A stretch of 64,000 bases of DNA, taken from positions 62,001 through 126,000 of the forward strand of contig NZ_SMAO01000004.1 of assembly GCF_004342175.1 (NCBI RefSeq), in the 5' to 3' direction. A model generated the notes under the pieces. That model searched no databases and had not been told where the DNA came from. It saw only the letters and a program-made list of their open reading frames with translations. The DNA is from Thiobaca trueperi. Lineage in GTDB: Bacteria; Pseudomonadota; Gammaproteobacteria; Chromatiales; Chromatiaceae. The translations under genes were made by a program, and so were the position numbers. Positions 33,751 through 43,306 of this stretch are shown here, in pieces (position 1 is the stretch's first letter; each line of letters opens with the position of its first letter).

Positions 33751-34263
33751 ATGAGCACCCAATCCGATATTGACGCCATGCTGGAACAGGCAGGCGCCGC
33801 CGATGACGGCATTGCTGACGACTGGGCTGCGGCTCTGGAAGAACAGAAGGAAGCCACTGAAACGCCTGCGCAGAGTGCAGCGTCCGGCCCGTCCGCGCCC
33901 CCGCCCGAACGACGCAACTTCGGTGGATTTTCGGCCGAGACGCATCAGGCGACACCCTTGAATCCGGAAGATTTCTCCGGTTCTGAGATGCCTGTCAGCG
34001 GGGATGTCAATCTCAAGATGCTGCTGGATGTGCCGGTCACCATCGCGATGGAGATCGGTCGCACCCGTATCCCGATCCGCAATCTGTTGCAGCTGAATCA
34101 GGGCTCGGTCGTGGAGCTGGATCGGCTGGCCGGCGAGCCGCTGGACGTGCTGGTGAACGGCACCCTGATCGCACATGGTGAGGTGGTGGTGGTCAATGAA
34201 AAATTCGGCATTCGTCTGACCGATGTGATCAGTCCCAGTGAGCGGGTGCGGAAACTGCGTTAA
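33751..34263 (+). CDS. fliN: Flagellar motor switch protein FliN
   Basis: 170 residues. An acidic, variable N-terminal ~85 residues precede the SpoA domain: MLLDVPVTIAMEIGRTRIPIRNLLQLNQGSVVELDRLAGEPLDVLVNGTLIAHGEVVVVNEKFGIRLTD split over the last 85 residues. The stop TAA is part of a TTAAACCG tract that leads into a palindromic repeat. Confidence 0.95.
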   Translation: MSTQSDIDAMLEQAGAADDGIADDWAAALEEQKEATETPAQSAASGPSAPPPERRNFGGFSAETHQATPLNPEDFSGSEMPVSGDVNLKMLLDVPVTIAMEIGRTRIPIRNLLQLNQGSVVELDRLAGEPLDVLVNGTLIAHGEVVVVNEKFGIRLTDVISPSERVRKLR

Positions 34264-34269
34264 ACCGCT

Positions 34270-34356
34270 TTAAACCGCGTCCAGTGCGATAGACGCTATT
34301 TTTATTTTGTGTTTGGCTCTGGAGATGTCACCGACTTCAGTGGGGACGCGGTTTAA
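34270..34356 (+). repeat. Palindromic repeat, module A (single) between fliN and fliO
   Basis: Starts TTAAACCGCGTCCAGTGCGAT and ends GTGGGGACGCGGTTTAA. The interior GATGTCACCGACTTCAG is shared with the copy at 62040. It fills most of the 116-base fliN-fliO gap and would form a hairpin in the operon mRNA. Confidence 0.85.
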
Positions 34357-34379
34357 AATTTTATATTCGGTGAATTGAG

Positions 34380-34868
34380 ATGACTCTGGGTCAACGCAGA
34401 AGCAACATATATCAGACCGGGACCGGGTGCGGTTTAATCCGGATCCGCAATCCTGGTTTCATGCCGCTGGCGGCAGGCGGCATCCTGATTCCATCGCTGT
34501 CGGTCGCCGAACCGTCCGCTCAAAACGCCCAGATGGCGGCCGGCTATCTGACACAACTGGTGGGCGGTCTGGCGCTGGTGATCCTGGTCATCATCATTCT
34601 GGCCTGGATTCTACGCCGGATGCCGGGCGTGCCGGGGCAGGGGCCACAGGTCATCGAGATCCTGGCGGTGCGTGCGGTGGGTGCGCGCGAGCGTCTGCTG
34701 CTGGTGCAGATCGGCGAGGAACAGATCCTCGTGGGTCTGACGCCGACGGGGATGCGTCATCTCCATACCCTGCGGCAGCCGGTCGAGAGGCCGTCCGCCG
34801 AGGACTGGCCAAGCGATTTCGCGGGTCTGCTCAACCGCGTCCGCGCGAAAACCGGGCCAAAAGCATGA
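34380..34868 (+). CDS. fliO: Flagellar biosynthesis protein FliO
   Basis: 162 residues from ATG 34380. A membrane helix about 63-83 (GLALVILVIIILAWIL) is followed by the FliO domain: IEILAVRAVGARERLLLVQIGEEQILVGLTPTGMRHLHTL. The first ~40 residues are unlike usual FliO starts; an ATG nearer the helix (34461) would give a signal-like start. FliO assists FliP pore assembly. Overlaps fliP by four bases. Confidence 0.88.
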   Translation: MTLGQRRSNIYQTGTGCGLIRIRNPGFMPLAAGGILIPSLSVAEPSAQNAQMAAGYLTQLVGGLALVILVIIILAWILRRMPGVPGQGPQVIEILAVRAVGARERLLLVQIGEEQILVGLTPTGMRHLHTLRQPVERPSAEDWPSDFAGLLNRVRAKTGPKA

Positions 34869-35614
34869 GCGGGATGGGGCGCGCAGGGCTGATGCTGGTC
34901 TTGCTGCTGTTGCCGGGTCTGGCCCTGGCGCAGATCGGCGGGCTCAATGCGGTGACCGTCACCACGGCGGCGGATGGCGGCAAGGTCTATTCGGTGACCC
35001 TGCAGATTATCATTTTGATGACCCTGCTGACGCTGCTGCCGTCGGCGCTCATCATGTTGACCTCCTTTACCCGCATCATCATTGTGCTGGGCATCCTGCG
35101 TCAGGGGCTGGGCACCTCGCAGACACCGTCCAATCAGATTCTGCTTGGTCTGGCACTTTTTTTGACCTTCTTCATCATGGCGCCCATTTTTCAGGAAATC
35201 TATGACACGGCGATCATTCCTTACTCCGAGGAGAAACTGGGAACTGAAGAGGCGATGACCCGGGCGCTCAAGCCGCTGCGCGCCTTCATGCTGGAGCAGA
35301 CCCGTGAGACCGATCTGGCGATCTTTGCTGAGATCCGGGGGCTCGACGGCTTTGAGTCGCCCGACGCCATTCCGCTCAATATGCTGGTGCCGGCCTTTGT
35401 CATCAGCGAATTGAAAACCGCGTTCCAGATTGGCTTTCTGATCCTGATTCCGTTTCTGATCATCGATCTGGTCGTGGCCAGCGTGCTCATGTCGATGGGT
35501 ATGATGATGCTGTCGCCGATGATCATTTCACTCCCCTTCAAGCTCATGCTCTTCGTCCTGATTGATGGCTGGTCGCTGATCATGGGCACCCTGGCCCAGA
35601 GCTTTTTCAGTTGA
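34865..35614 (+). CDS. fliP: Flagellar export gate protein FliP
   Basis: 249 residues from ATG 34865, overlapping the fliO stop; a longer frame upstream lies within fliO. Cleavable signal peptide (LMLVLLLLPGLALAQ). Signature helices: LTLLPSALIMLTSFTRIIIVLGILRQGLGTSQTPSNQIL and the C-terminal FQIGFLILIPFLIIDLVVASVLMSMGMMMLSP. Forms the pore with FliQ and FliR. Confidence 0.96.
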   Translation: MSGMGRAGLMLVLLLLPGLALAQIGGLNAVTVTTAADGGKVYSVTLQIIILMTLLTLLPSALIMLTSFTRIIIVLGILRQGLGTSQTPSNQILLGLALFLTFFIMAPIFQEIYDTAIIPYSEEKLGTEEAMTRALKPLRAFMLEQTRETDLAIFAEIRGLDGFESPDAIPLNMLVPAFVISELKTAFQIGFLILIPFLIIDLVVASVLMSMGMMMLSPMIISLPFKLMLFVLIDGWSLIMGTLAQSFFS

Positions 35615-35625
35615 GATGAATCGCA

Positions 35626-35895
35626 ATGACGCCCGAGATGGTGATCGATGTGGGAAAAGAGGCGGGCGAAATCATCGTTCTGCTATCGGCGCCGCCACTG
35701 CTGGCCGGCCTGGCGGTGGGTCTGCTGGTCAGTCTGTTTCAGGCGGCGACCCAGATCCAGGAGATGACCCTCAGCTTCATCCCCAAACTGCTGGCGGTCG
35801 GCGCGGCGCTGGTCATCGCCGGTCACTGGATGCTGTCGCTCCTGACCGGTTATGTCATCCGGCTCTATCACAGCATTCCGAATCTGATCGGCTGA
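35626..35895 (+). CDS. fliQ: Flagellar export gate protein FliQ
   Basis: 89 residues with two membrane helices (IIVLLSAPPLLAGLAVGLLVSLFQAATQIQEMTLSFIPKLL is the family signature region). Eleven bases after fliP, six before fliR. Confidence 0.95.
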   Translation: MTPEMVIDVGKEAGEIIVLLSAPPLLAGLAVGLLVSLFQAATQIQEMTLSFIPKLLAVGAALVIAGHWMLSLLTGYVIRLYHSIPNLIG

Positions 35896-35901
35896 TCCCT
35901 C

Positions 35902-36675
35902 ATGACCTTTGCGGCTGAAGACATTCAGGTCTGGGCAGGTTCGGTGATCTGGCCTTTCGTGCGCATCAGCGCCATGCTGCTGGTCGCGCCCGTCTTTGGC
36001 GCCCGCAATGTCAATGTCCGCGCACGCCTGTCACTGGGCCTGCTGCTGGCGCTGGTGGTGGCGCCGCAGGTCTCCGGGCAGGCGTTGATCGATCCGCTCA
36101 GTCTGAACGGTCTGGTGGTGGCCATCCATCAGGTGCTGATCGGCATCGCGATGGGTTTTGTGCTGCAAATGGTCTTTTCAGCACTGACCCAGGCCGGTGA
36201 ACTGGTCGCGCTGTCGATGGGGCTGGGTTTCGCCTCGGCTGTGGATCCGGTCGGCGGTGTCCAGGTACCCATGATCTCGCAGTATTTCACCATTCTCGCG
36301 ACCCTGATCTTTCTGGCGCTCAATGGTCATCTGGTGTTGATCGAGCTGCTGATTCGCAGCTTCGACACCCTGCCGATCATGGCCGAGGGCGTGACCCGCG
36401 ACCAGCTCTGGCTGGTCGTGAGTTTTGGCGGTCAGATGTTTGCCGGCGCCATGCTGATTGCCCTGCCCGCTGTGGCATCCCTCCTGCTTGTCAATATTGC
36501 GATGGGGGTGATGACCCGCGCCGCGCCGCAGCTCAATATCTTTGCCGTGGGTTTTCCGCTGACGATCCTGGCCGGTTTTCTGATCATTCTCCTGATTCTT
36601 CCGGGCTTCCCCGCTCGCATCGGCGAGTTGCTCATGGTTGCCTTTGCGCTGGTCCAGCAGATTCTGAGGATGTGA
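35902..36675 (+). CDS. fliR: Flagellar export gate protein FliR
   Basis: 257 residues, multi-pass membrane protein. Recognisable parts: SAMLLVAPVFGARNVNVRARLSLGLLLALVVAP, GLGFASAVDPVGGVQVPMISQYF and QLNIFAVGFPLTILAGFLIILLILP. Completes the FliPQR core. One base before the flhB GTG. Confidence 0.95.
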   Translation: MTFAAEDIQVWAGSVIWPFVRISAMLLVAPVFGARNVNVRARLSLGLLLALVVAPQVSGQALIDPLSLNGLVVAIHQVLIGIAMGFVLQMVFSALTQAGELVALSMGLGFASAVDPVGGVQVPMISQYFTILATLIFLALNGHLVLIELLIRSFDTLPIMAEGVTRDQLWLVVSFGGQMFAGAMLIALPAVASLLLVNIAMGVMTRAAPQLNIFAVGFPLTILAGFLIILLILPGFPARIGELLMVAFALVQQILRM

Positions 36676-36676
36676 C

Positions 36677-37828
36677 GTGGCCGAAAACGAAAATGGCCAG
36701 GAAAAAACCGAACAGCCCACCGCCAAACGTCTGAACGATGCGCGCGAAAAAGGGCAGATCGCACGCTCGCGTGAGTTCAACACCTTTATGATCCTGATAG
36801 TGGGCGGAGCCTATCTCCTGTTCTTTGGCAGTTATCTGGGCATTCGTCTGAGTGCACTGATGACCGACGCCCTGACTCTGGACCGCAGCCTGATCTTCGA
36901 TCCGGGCCTGCTTCTGCCTTATCTCCGCGATCTCCTGACCCGCGCCCTGCTGATCATCACGCCCCTGTTCGCGATCCTCATGGCGATTGCGCTCTTCGGA
37001 CCCATCCTGATCGGCGGGTTCAATTTCTCCACCCAGGCGCTGGCGCCGAAATTCTCGAAGGTCAATCCAATCACCGGGATGAAACGCGTGTTTTCGGTTC
37101 AGGGGCTGGTGGAACTCTTCAAGGCGTTGGGCAAGTTCACCCTGGTGTTGATCGTCGCCTGGCTGACCATCAGTGCTTTTCTGGATCAACTGCTGGCATT
37201 GGGCGAACATCCCGTGGAGCGGGGCATCATTGAGGCCGGGCGCATGGCGCTCTGGACCTTTATCCTGACCTCGGCGGCGCTGATTCTGGTGGCGGCGATT
37301 GATGTCCCCTTCCAGCTCTGGAATCACAACAAACAGCTCAAGATGACGCTCCAGGAAATCAAGGACGAGTTCAAGGAAAGCGACGGCAAGCCCGAGGTCA
37401 AGGGCCGTATCCGTCAGCTCCAGATGGAAATGGCGCAGCGACGGATGATGGGCGAGGTGCCCAAGGCCGATGTCGTGATCACCAACCCGACTCATTTTGC
37501 CGTCGCCATTGCCTATGAGCCCGGTGTCATGCGCGCCCCGCGTCTGCTGGCCAAAGGTATCGATGATGTGGCCGCCGCCATCCGCGCCCTGGCTGAGGAG
37601 CACGGAATCATGCGGGTCGAAGCGCCCCGAGTGGCGCGCGCCATTTATTTCACCACCGATCTCAAGCAGGAGATCCCCGGCGGCCTGTTCGTGGCCGTGG
37701 CCAGAATCCTGGCCTATGTCTATCAGATCCGGCGCGAGGATGCGGATGTCGATCTGCCTGATGATCTGCCGGTCCCGGATGAGTATCTCGATCCGCACAG
37801 GGCGCGTCAGGCGCGGAGTCAGGAATGA
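36677..37828 (+). CDS. flhB: Flagellar export switch protein FlhB
   Basis: 383 residues from GTG 36677. Typical start ENENGQEKTEQPTAKRLNDAREKGQIARSRE, four membrane helices (to about 215), then the cytoplasmic domain with the autocleavage site NPTH in DVVITNPTHFAVAIAY near 268. FlhB switches export from hook to filament together with FliK. Overlaps flhA by four bases. Confidence 0.96.
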   Translation: MAENENGQEKTEQPTAKRLNDAREKGQIARSREFNTFMILIVGGAYLLFFGSYLGIRLSALMTDALTLDRSLIFDPGLLLPYLRDLLTRALLIITPLFAILMAIALFGPILIGGFNFSTQALAPKFSKVNPITGMKRVFSVQGLVELFKALGKFTLVLIVAWLTISAFLDQLLALGEHPVERGIIEAGRMALWTFILTSAALILVAAIDVPFQLWNHNKQLKMTLQEIKDEFKESDGKPEVKGRIRQLQMEMAQRRMMGEVPKADVVITNPTHFAVAIAYEPGVMRAPRLLAKGIDDVAAAIRALAEEHGIMRVEAPRVARAIYFTTDLKQEIPGGLFVAVARILAYVYQIRREDADVDLPDDLPVPDEYLDPHRARQARSQE

Positions 37829-39933
37829 CCACGCTGGCTGAACGCGCCAGCATCATCGGCCGCTTTGGACTGGGGGCGCCGGTCCTGCTGATTGCGCTGC
37901 TGGCGATGCTGGTGCTGCCTTTGCCGCCGCTGGCGCTGGATCTGCTGTTCACCTTCAATATCGCGCTCTCGCTGATCGTGGTCATGGTGGCCGTCTACAC
38001 GCCGCGCCCCGTCGATTTTGCCGCCTTCCCGACCGTGCTGCTGCTGGCGACCCTGCTGCGTCTGGCGCTGAATGTGGCCTCGACCCGGGTGATTCTGCTC
38101 TATGGGAGCGAAGGCACGGAGGCCGCCGGTCAGGTCATCGAGGCCTTCGGTCAGTTCGTTCTGGGCGGCAATTTTGCAATCGGCGTCGTGGTGTTCACGA
38201 TTCTGGTCATCATCAATTTCGTGGTCGTCACCAAGGGTGCCGGGCGCGTCTCCGAAGTCACCGCCCGCTTTACCCTGGACGCCATGCCGGGCAAGCAGAT
38301 GGCGATCGATGCGGATCTGAACGCGGGTCTGATCTCGCAGGACGACGCCCGCAAGCGGCGCGCTGAAGTGGCGCAGGAGGCGGATTTCTATGGCTCCATG
38401 GATGGTGCCAGCAAATTCGTGCGCGGTGACGCTATCGCTGGCATCCTGATCCTCTTCATTAACGTCATTGGCGGCATCGTCATCGGGACGACGCAGCATG
38501 GCATGACGTTTGGCGATGCGGCGAACAACTATGTGCTCCTGAGCATCGGCGACGGCCTGGTTGCGCAACTCCCGGCGCTGCTACTGTCATCCGCTACCGC
38601 CATCATCGTCACCCGCGCCAACACCGCGCAGGACATGGGTAAGCAGGTCGTCGGACAGTTATTGTCCAATCCCCGCGTGCTCTACGTGACGGCGGGTGTC
38701 ATCGGCATCCTGGGCGTGGTGCCCGGGATGCCGAATCTGGTGTTCCTCGGTCTGTCATCCATGCTGGCGGGCGGCGCCTATCTGAGCAGCCGGCAAGCGC
38801 CGGTGCTCGACACCGATGTCGTCGAACGTCTGCCTGATGGTGTCGAGCTTCCCGCGCCCGAGGATCGGGATCTGTCCTGGGAAGACGTCCCGCCGGTCGA
38901 TCTGGTCTCGCTGGAAGTCGGCTATCGTCTGATCCCCCTGGTTGATCGCAGTCAGGACGGACAGCTCATGGGGCGCATCAAGGGCATCCGGCGCAAGCTG
39001 TCGCAGGAGTTCGGGTTCCTGATTCAGCCGGTGCATATCCGCGATAACCTTGAGCTTGGCCCTAATCACTATCGGATCTCACTGCTGGGCGTGACGGCGG
39101 CCGAGGCCGAGGTCTTCCCGGATCGCGAGCTGGCGATCAATCCCGGACAGGTCTTTGGCGCCGTGGCCGGGACGCCGACCAAGGATCCGACCTTCAATCT
39201 GGATGCGCTCTGGATCGACCCGGCAGACCGTGAATCCGCACAGGGTGCCGGTTACACGGTGGTGGATGCTGCCACCGTGATCGCGACCCATCTGTCACAG
39301 ATCTTCCGCGACAATGCGCACCGTCTGATCGGCCACGAAGAGGTGCAGCATCTGCTCGACCAACTCGGTCGCCGTTCGCCGAAACTGATCGAAAATCTCT
39401 TTTCATCGAAGGCGCTGTCATTGGGCGTGGTGCTCAAGGTCCTGCAGAACCTGCTGGCCGAACAGGTCTCGATCCGCGATCTGCGGACAATCGCCGAAAC
39501 CTTGGCGGAACGGGCGCTCAAGAGTCAGGATCCCGCCACCCTGACCGCCGCCGTGCGCGTGGCCCTGGCCCGTTCCATCGTGCAGGATCTCATCGGCCCG
39601 GACGATGAACTGCCGCTCATCGCCCTGGACCCATCGCTGGAACAACTTTTGCACAGGTCGCTTCAGGGCAGTCAGGGCGAGACCATCGGCATCGAGCCGG
39701 GATTGGCGGAGCGGGTGCAGCGATCAGTGATCGATGCCGCGCGGCGTCAGGAGTCGGAAGGCATCCCGGCCGTGCTGGTGGTGGCGCCGGAGATCCGATC
39801 CTGGATCGCAAGCTGGCTGCGGGGTGCGGTGCGCAATCTGACCGTCATGGCCTTTACCGAGATTCCCGATAACCGGCGGATTCGGGTCGTGGCCACGGTC
39901 GGTCAAAGCGAGACCGCTCAGGCGCGGGCATGA
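37825..39933 (+). CDS. flhA: Flagellar export gate protein FlhA
   Basis: 702 residues. N-terminal ~330 residues have eight membrane helices, with the conserved FHIPEP-type region seen as RPVDFAAFPTVLLLATLLRLALNVASTRVIL and the charged cytoplasmic loop FTLDAMPGKQMAIDADLNAGLI. The C-terminal cytoplasmic domain (~350-700) docks chaperone-substrate complexes. Full length. Confidence 0.96.
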   Translation: MTTLAERASIIGRFGLGAPVLLIALLAMLVLPLPPLALDLLFTFNIALSLIVVMVAVYTPRPVDFAAFPTVLLLATLLRLALNVASTRVILLYGSEGTEAAGQVIEAFGQFVLGGNFAIGVVVFTILVIINFVVVTKGAGRVSEVTARFTLDAMPGKQMAIDADLNAGLISQDDARKRRAEVAQEADFYGSMDGASKFVRGDAIAGILILFINVIGGIVIGTTQHGMTFGDAANNYVLLSIGDGLVAQLPALLLSSATAIIVTRANTAQDMGKQVVGQLLSNPRVLYVTAGVIGILGVVPGMPNLVFLGLSSMLAGGAYLSSRQAPVLDTDVVERLPDGVELPAPEDRDLSWEDVPPVDLVSLEVGYRLIPLVDRSQDGQLMGRIKGIRRKLSQEFGFLIQPVHIRDNLELGPNHYRISLLGVTAAEAEVFPDRELAINPGQVFGAVAGTPTKDPTFNLDALWIDPADRESAQGAGYTVVDAATVIATHLSQIFRDNAHRLIGHEEVQHLLDQLGRRSPKLIENLFSSKALSLGVVLKVLQNLLAEQVSIRDLRTIAETLAERALKSQDPATLTAAVRVALARSIVQDLIGPDDELPLIALDPSLEQLLHRSLQGSQGETIGIEPGLAERVQRSVIDAARRQESEGIPAVLVVAPEIRSWIASWLRGAVRNLTVMAFTEIPDNRRIRVVATVGQSETAQARA

Positions 39934-39954
39934 TGCAGTAGGAAGGGGTGGAAC

Positions 39955-41172
39955 ATGAATGTACGGCGATATACGGCTCGGGACATGCGCGACGCCATGC
40001 GGCAGGTGAGCGAGCAACTGGGTCCGGATGCGGTCATTCTGTCCAGCCGCCGGGTTGGCGAGATGCTGGAAGTGGTGGCATCGGTCGAGCCGGCGCTGTC
40101 CGCGCCCCGTCAGCCCGCGTTTGAGCCGCCGCCGCGCGGCACGAGAGGTGCAACCGATCCCGAACTCGCCGCCATGCGCCGTGAACTCTATGACCTGCGC
40201 GCACTCCTGGTGCAGCAGCAGAGCCTGAGCGAGCGCGACCAATGGGCGATCCGTCATCCGCTGGCGGCGGAGTGCATCGAGCGTCTCCAGACCTGCGGGT
40301 TTGGCGAAAAACTCGCCCGCAGTCTGGCCAGCGGCGTACAGGAAGACAGCACCCCCGAGATCGTCTGGTCGCGTCTGCGAACCCGCATCTCGGCCTCCAT
40401 CGCCACGGCGTCGCCCACTGTACTCGAACAGGGTGGTATGCTCGCGCTCGTCGGCACCACCGGCGTGGGCAAGACCACGACCATCAGTCGTCTCGCCCTG
40501 CGTCAGATCCGGCGCATGGGTCGCGATTCGGTGATGCTCGTGACCCTTGACCGGCAGCGCATCGGCGCTTACAAACAGTTGCAGGCATTCGGTCAGATGG
40601 CAGGCGTGCCGGTCATGCTGCTCGAAAGCGAGCGCGATCTGGTTGCCTTGTCGAATCGCGCGGGCGATGGGAAACTGATCCTTATCGATACCGAGGGACA
40701 GGCAGCGCGCGACGCGGCGGAGCGCAAACTCTTTGCCCAGATTCGCAATCAGGTCGAGCTCGACACCTGGCTGGTGATCGCGGCGACCCATCAGGCCGGG
40801 GTGTTGAAACAGATTCTGCAATCCTTCCAGGCGAGCGATCCGTCTGCGTTGGTGTTGACGAAAGTGGATGAGGCGGAACAGTTGGGCGAAACCCTGTCGG
40901 TTTTGCTCGAACAGCGTCTGGGATTGGCGTTTTACAGCGATGGGCAGCGGATTGACGACGATTTTCACAAGGCGGACACCATGTATCTGACCCGGCTTGC
41001 GCTCCAGGAGCCGGCCCGCGCCGTGCGGATGTCAGCCGACGCCGAGCGGCGTCCACTGACGGATCCGCCGCCGAGCGGTCTCCCGTTTAACGCTCAGACC
41101 CGATCCCAGCCGGAGACCATGGTGCTGGAGTCGGTGGTGCCTTTCAGGAAAGCCGTCCATGCAGCCCATTAG
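39955..41172 (+). CDS. flhF: SRP-type GTPase FlhF
   Basis: 405 residues. N-terminal basic region (VRRYTARDMRDAMRQVSEQLGPDAVILSSRRV), a linker, then the NG GTPase domain: G1 GTTGVGKTTTISRLA near 165, DRQRIGAYKQLQ, G3-like LIDTEGQ and G4-like LTKVDEA. FlhF sets the polar site of flagellum assembly. It overlaps flhG by 14 bases. Its presence with FlhG indicates polar flagellation. Confidence 0.95.
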   Translation: MNVRRYTARDMRDAMRQVSEQLGPDAVILSSRRVGEMLEVVASVEPALSAPRQPAFEPPPRGTRGATDPELAAMRRELYDLRALLVQQQSLSERDQWAIRHPLAAECIERLQTCGFGEKLARSLASGVQEDSTPEIVWSRLRTRISASIATASPTVLEQGGMLALVGTTGVGKTTTISRLALRQIRRMGRDSVMLVTLDRQRIGAYKQLQAFGQMAGVPVMLLESERDLVALSNRAGDGKLILIDTEGQAARDAAERKLFAQIRNQVELDTWLVIAATHQAGVLKQILQSFQASDPSALVLTKVDEAEQLGETLSVLLEQRLGLAFYSDGQRIDDDFHKADTMYLTRLALQEPARAVRMSADAERRPLTDPPPSGLPFNAQTRSQPETMVLESVVPFRKAVHAAH

Positions 41173-41986
41173 GAACCGGCGACTCAAGAGCATTGCCATC
41201 GCCAGCGGCAAGGGCGGTGTCGGCAAGACCAATGTGGCGGTCAATCTGTCCGTGGCCCTGTCCAAGCTGGGGCGTCGCGTCATGCTCTTCGATGCCGATC
41301 TGGGTCTGGCGAACGCTGATCTGCTGCTCGGTCTGCGGCCGACCCGGACGCTGCGCGATCTGGTGGCCGGCACGGTGGAAACGCTCGACGAGATTCTGGT
41401 GGAAGGTCCGGAAGGCATGCTGCTGGTGCCGTCCGCCTCCGGCATCAGCGACATGGCCAATCTCAGTCCGGTGGAGCACGCCGGTCTGATTCGCGCCTTC
41501 AGCACCTACGACCAGCCGCTCGACGTCCTGATCGTCGATACCGCTGCCGGTCTTCAGGACTCGGTCACCAGTTTCTGCCGGGCGGTGCAAAACGTCTTCA
41601 TTGTGGTCTGCGACGAGCCGGCCTCCCTGACCGACGCCTATGCGCTGATCAAGGTGCTGCATCAGGATCATGGCTTGCGGCGCTTTCGCGTCATCTGCAA
41701 TATGGTGCGCGATGCCGAATCGGCGCGGCGTCTGATGCACAAACTCTCTTCCGTGTGCGCGCAATATCTGCCTGACGTATTGCTCGACGCTTCGGGTATC
41801 ATTCCCATGGACGAGCATCTGCGTCAGGCGGTGCAGAAACGCCAGCCGGTGGTGAGTCTCTATCCGGGCAGTCCCGCCGGGCGCGCCTTCACCGAGCTGG
41901 CCAGACAGAGTGACCGCTGGGCGGCGGCGGATGCCGACACCGGTGGAATCGGCTTTTTCGTTGAACGGATGTTGCAAAGTGCCTGA
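41159..41986 (+). CDS. flhG: MinD-like ATPase FlhG/FleN
   Basis: 275 residues. Deviant Walker A GKGGVGKTNVAVNLS (about 18-32), FDADLGLANADLLLGL, and LIVDTAAGLQDSV. FlhG limits flagellum number and antagonises FleQ. The short basic N-terminus lacks an obvious DQAxxLR-type activator motif for FlhF. Overlaps flhF at the 5' end and fliA at the 3' end. Confidence 0.95.
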   Translation: MQPIRNRRLKSIAIASGKGGVGKTNVAVNLSVALSKLGRRVMLFDADLGLANADLLLGLRPTRTLRDLVAGTVETLDEILVEGPEGMLLVPSASGISDMANLSPVEHAGLIRAFSTYDQPLDVLIVDTAAGLQDSVTSFCRAVQNVFIVVCDEPASLTDAYALIKVLHQDHGLRRFRVICNMVRDAESARRLMHKLSSVCAQYLPDVLLDASGIIPMDEHLRQAVQKRQPVVSLYPGSPAGRAFTELARQSDRWAAADADTGGIGFFVERMLQSA

Positions 41987-42726
41987 TGGTTCTCAACCGT
42001 TCCTTACCAGGATATGCGAAGGTTGCCGACCGGGCGGAAGAGCTGGTTGCGGCTCATCTCGATCTGGTGCGGCGCATCGCCCATCATCTGGCAGCGCGGC
42101 TGCCGGCGTCGGTGCAGATCGAGGATCTGGTGCAATCCGGCATGATCGGCCTGATCGAGGCTTCCCGGCAGTTCCAGGCCGGGCAGGGCGCGACATTCGC
42201 CACCTATGCCGGCATTCGTATCCGGGGCGCGATGATCGACGAGCTGCGCCGCGCCGACTGGACGCCGCGTTCCGTTCATCGCAACAGTCGCCGGATTGCC
42301 GCCGCGATTCATCAGATCGAGTCGCGCGAGGGGCGGGCGGCGCAGGATCGCGAGATTGCCGCCGAGCTTGAGGTCACGCTCGACGACTACCACGCCATGC
42401 TTCAGGATACCGCCAGCGCCCAGATTCTTGGCCTGGAGGATCTTTTCGGCGAGGATATGGAGGCTGACCGCCTGCTGCCGGGCGAGAGTGCGGCGCCGGG
42501 CGAGCTGTTCGAGCGCGAGCGATTGCGCGACGCCCTGGCGCAGGCGCTGGCCAGTCTGCCCGAAAAAGAGCGTCTGGTGCTCGCGCTGTATTACGATGAA
42601 GAACTCAACCTCCGGGAAATCGGCGCCGTGATTGAGTTAACCGAATCGCGCGTGAGCCAGATTCGCAGTCAGGCGCTCCACCGTTTGCGCGTGCGTCTGA
42701 GCGAGTGGAGACAAACTGGTTCATGA
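41986..42726 (+). CDS. fliA: Flagellar sigma factor FliA (sigma-28)
   Basis: 246 residues. Region 2: [65 protein letters not shown]. Region 4: [45 protein letters not shown]. Its start overlaps the flhG stop. It directs late flagellar and chemotaxis transcription. Confidence 0.96.
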   Translation: MVLNRSLPGYAKVADRAEELVAAHLDLVRRIAHHLAARLPASVQIEDLVQSGMIGLIEASRQFQAGQGATFATYAGIRIRGAMIDELRRADWTPRSVHRNSRRIAAAIHQIESREGRAAQDREIAAELEVTLDDYHAMLQDTASAQILGLEDLFGEDMEADRLLPGESAAPGELFERERLRDALAQALASLPEKERLVLALYYDEELNLREIGAVIELTESRVSQIRSQALHRLRVRLSEWRQTGS

Positions 42727-42760
42727 TTATCAACCCGACCAATGCCACTGGGAGCTTTGC

Positions 42761-43150
42761 GTGGACAAAGGCATGAAAATTCTGATCGTGGACGATTTTT
42801 CCACGATGAGACGCATCATCAAAAATCTGCTTCGTGAACTGGGCTTCAACAACACCATGGAGGCGGACGACGGCAGTACCGCGCTGCCGATGCTGAAAAA
42901 CGGCAATTTCGATTTCCTGGTGACGGACTGGAATATGCCGAACATGGAAGGCATCGCCCTGCTGAAGGCCGTCCGTGCCGATCCGGATCTGAAATCCCTG
43001 CCGGTTCTCATGGTGACGGCTGAGGCCAAACGGGATCAGATCGTCGAAGCGGCGCAGGCCGGGGTCAACGGCTATATCGTCAAGCCGTTCACTGCTGAGA
43101 CGCTTAAAGAGAAGATCGACAAGATCTTTGAGCGCATCGACGCCCAGTGA
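42761..43150 (+). CDS. cheY: Chemotaxis response regulator CheY
   Basis: 129 residues from GTG 42761 ([19 protein letters not shown] is the standard CheY beginning). Single receiver domain: acidic pair in VDDFST, phospho-acceptor Asp in VTDWNMPNM (near 57), Thr in VTAEAKRD, Lys in VKPF. Phospho-CheY binds FliM to switch rotation. Confidence 0.96.
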   Translation: MDKGMKILIVDDFSTMRRIIKNLLRELGFNNTMEADDGSTALPMLKNGNFDFLVTDWNMPNMEGIALLKAVRADPDLKSLPVLMVTAEAKRDQIVEAAQAGVNGYIVKPFTAETLKEKIDKIFERIDAQ

Positions 43151-43306
43151 TAAAGGTGAATGCCGCGCGTCCGCTTTTGATGGCTGTTCAGGCTGTCTGC
43201 TGGCGGATGCCGGTTGGGCGTCGGTGTTTCGTTGCGACGTCAGACCCGAGATCACCCTGCCGATCAACGGTCAAGGATCATCAAACAGTTCGCCCGGGAA
43301 TGATCG

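Noticed and set aside
36632-37798. 388-aa minus-strand ORF opposite flhB
   Set aside because: A shadow of flhB, with high His/Gln/Asp content and no recognisable domain.
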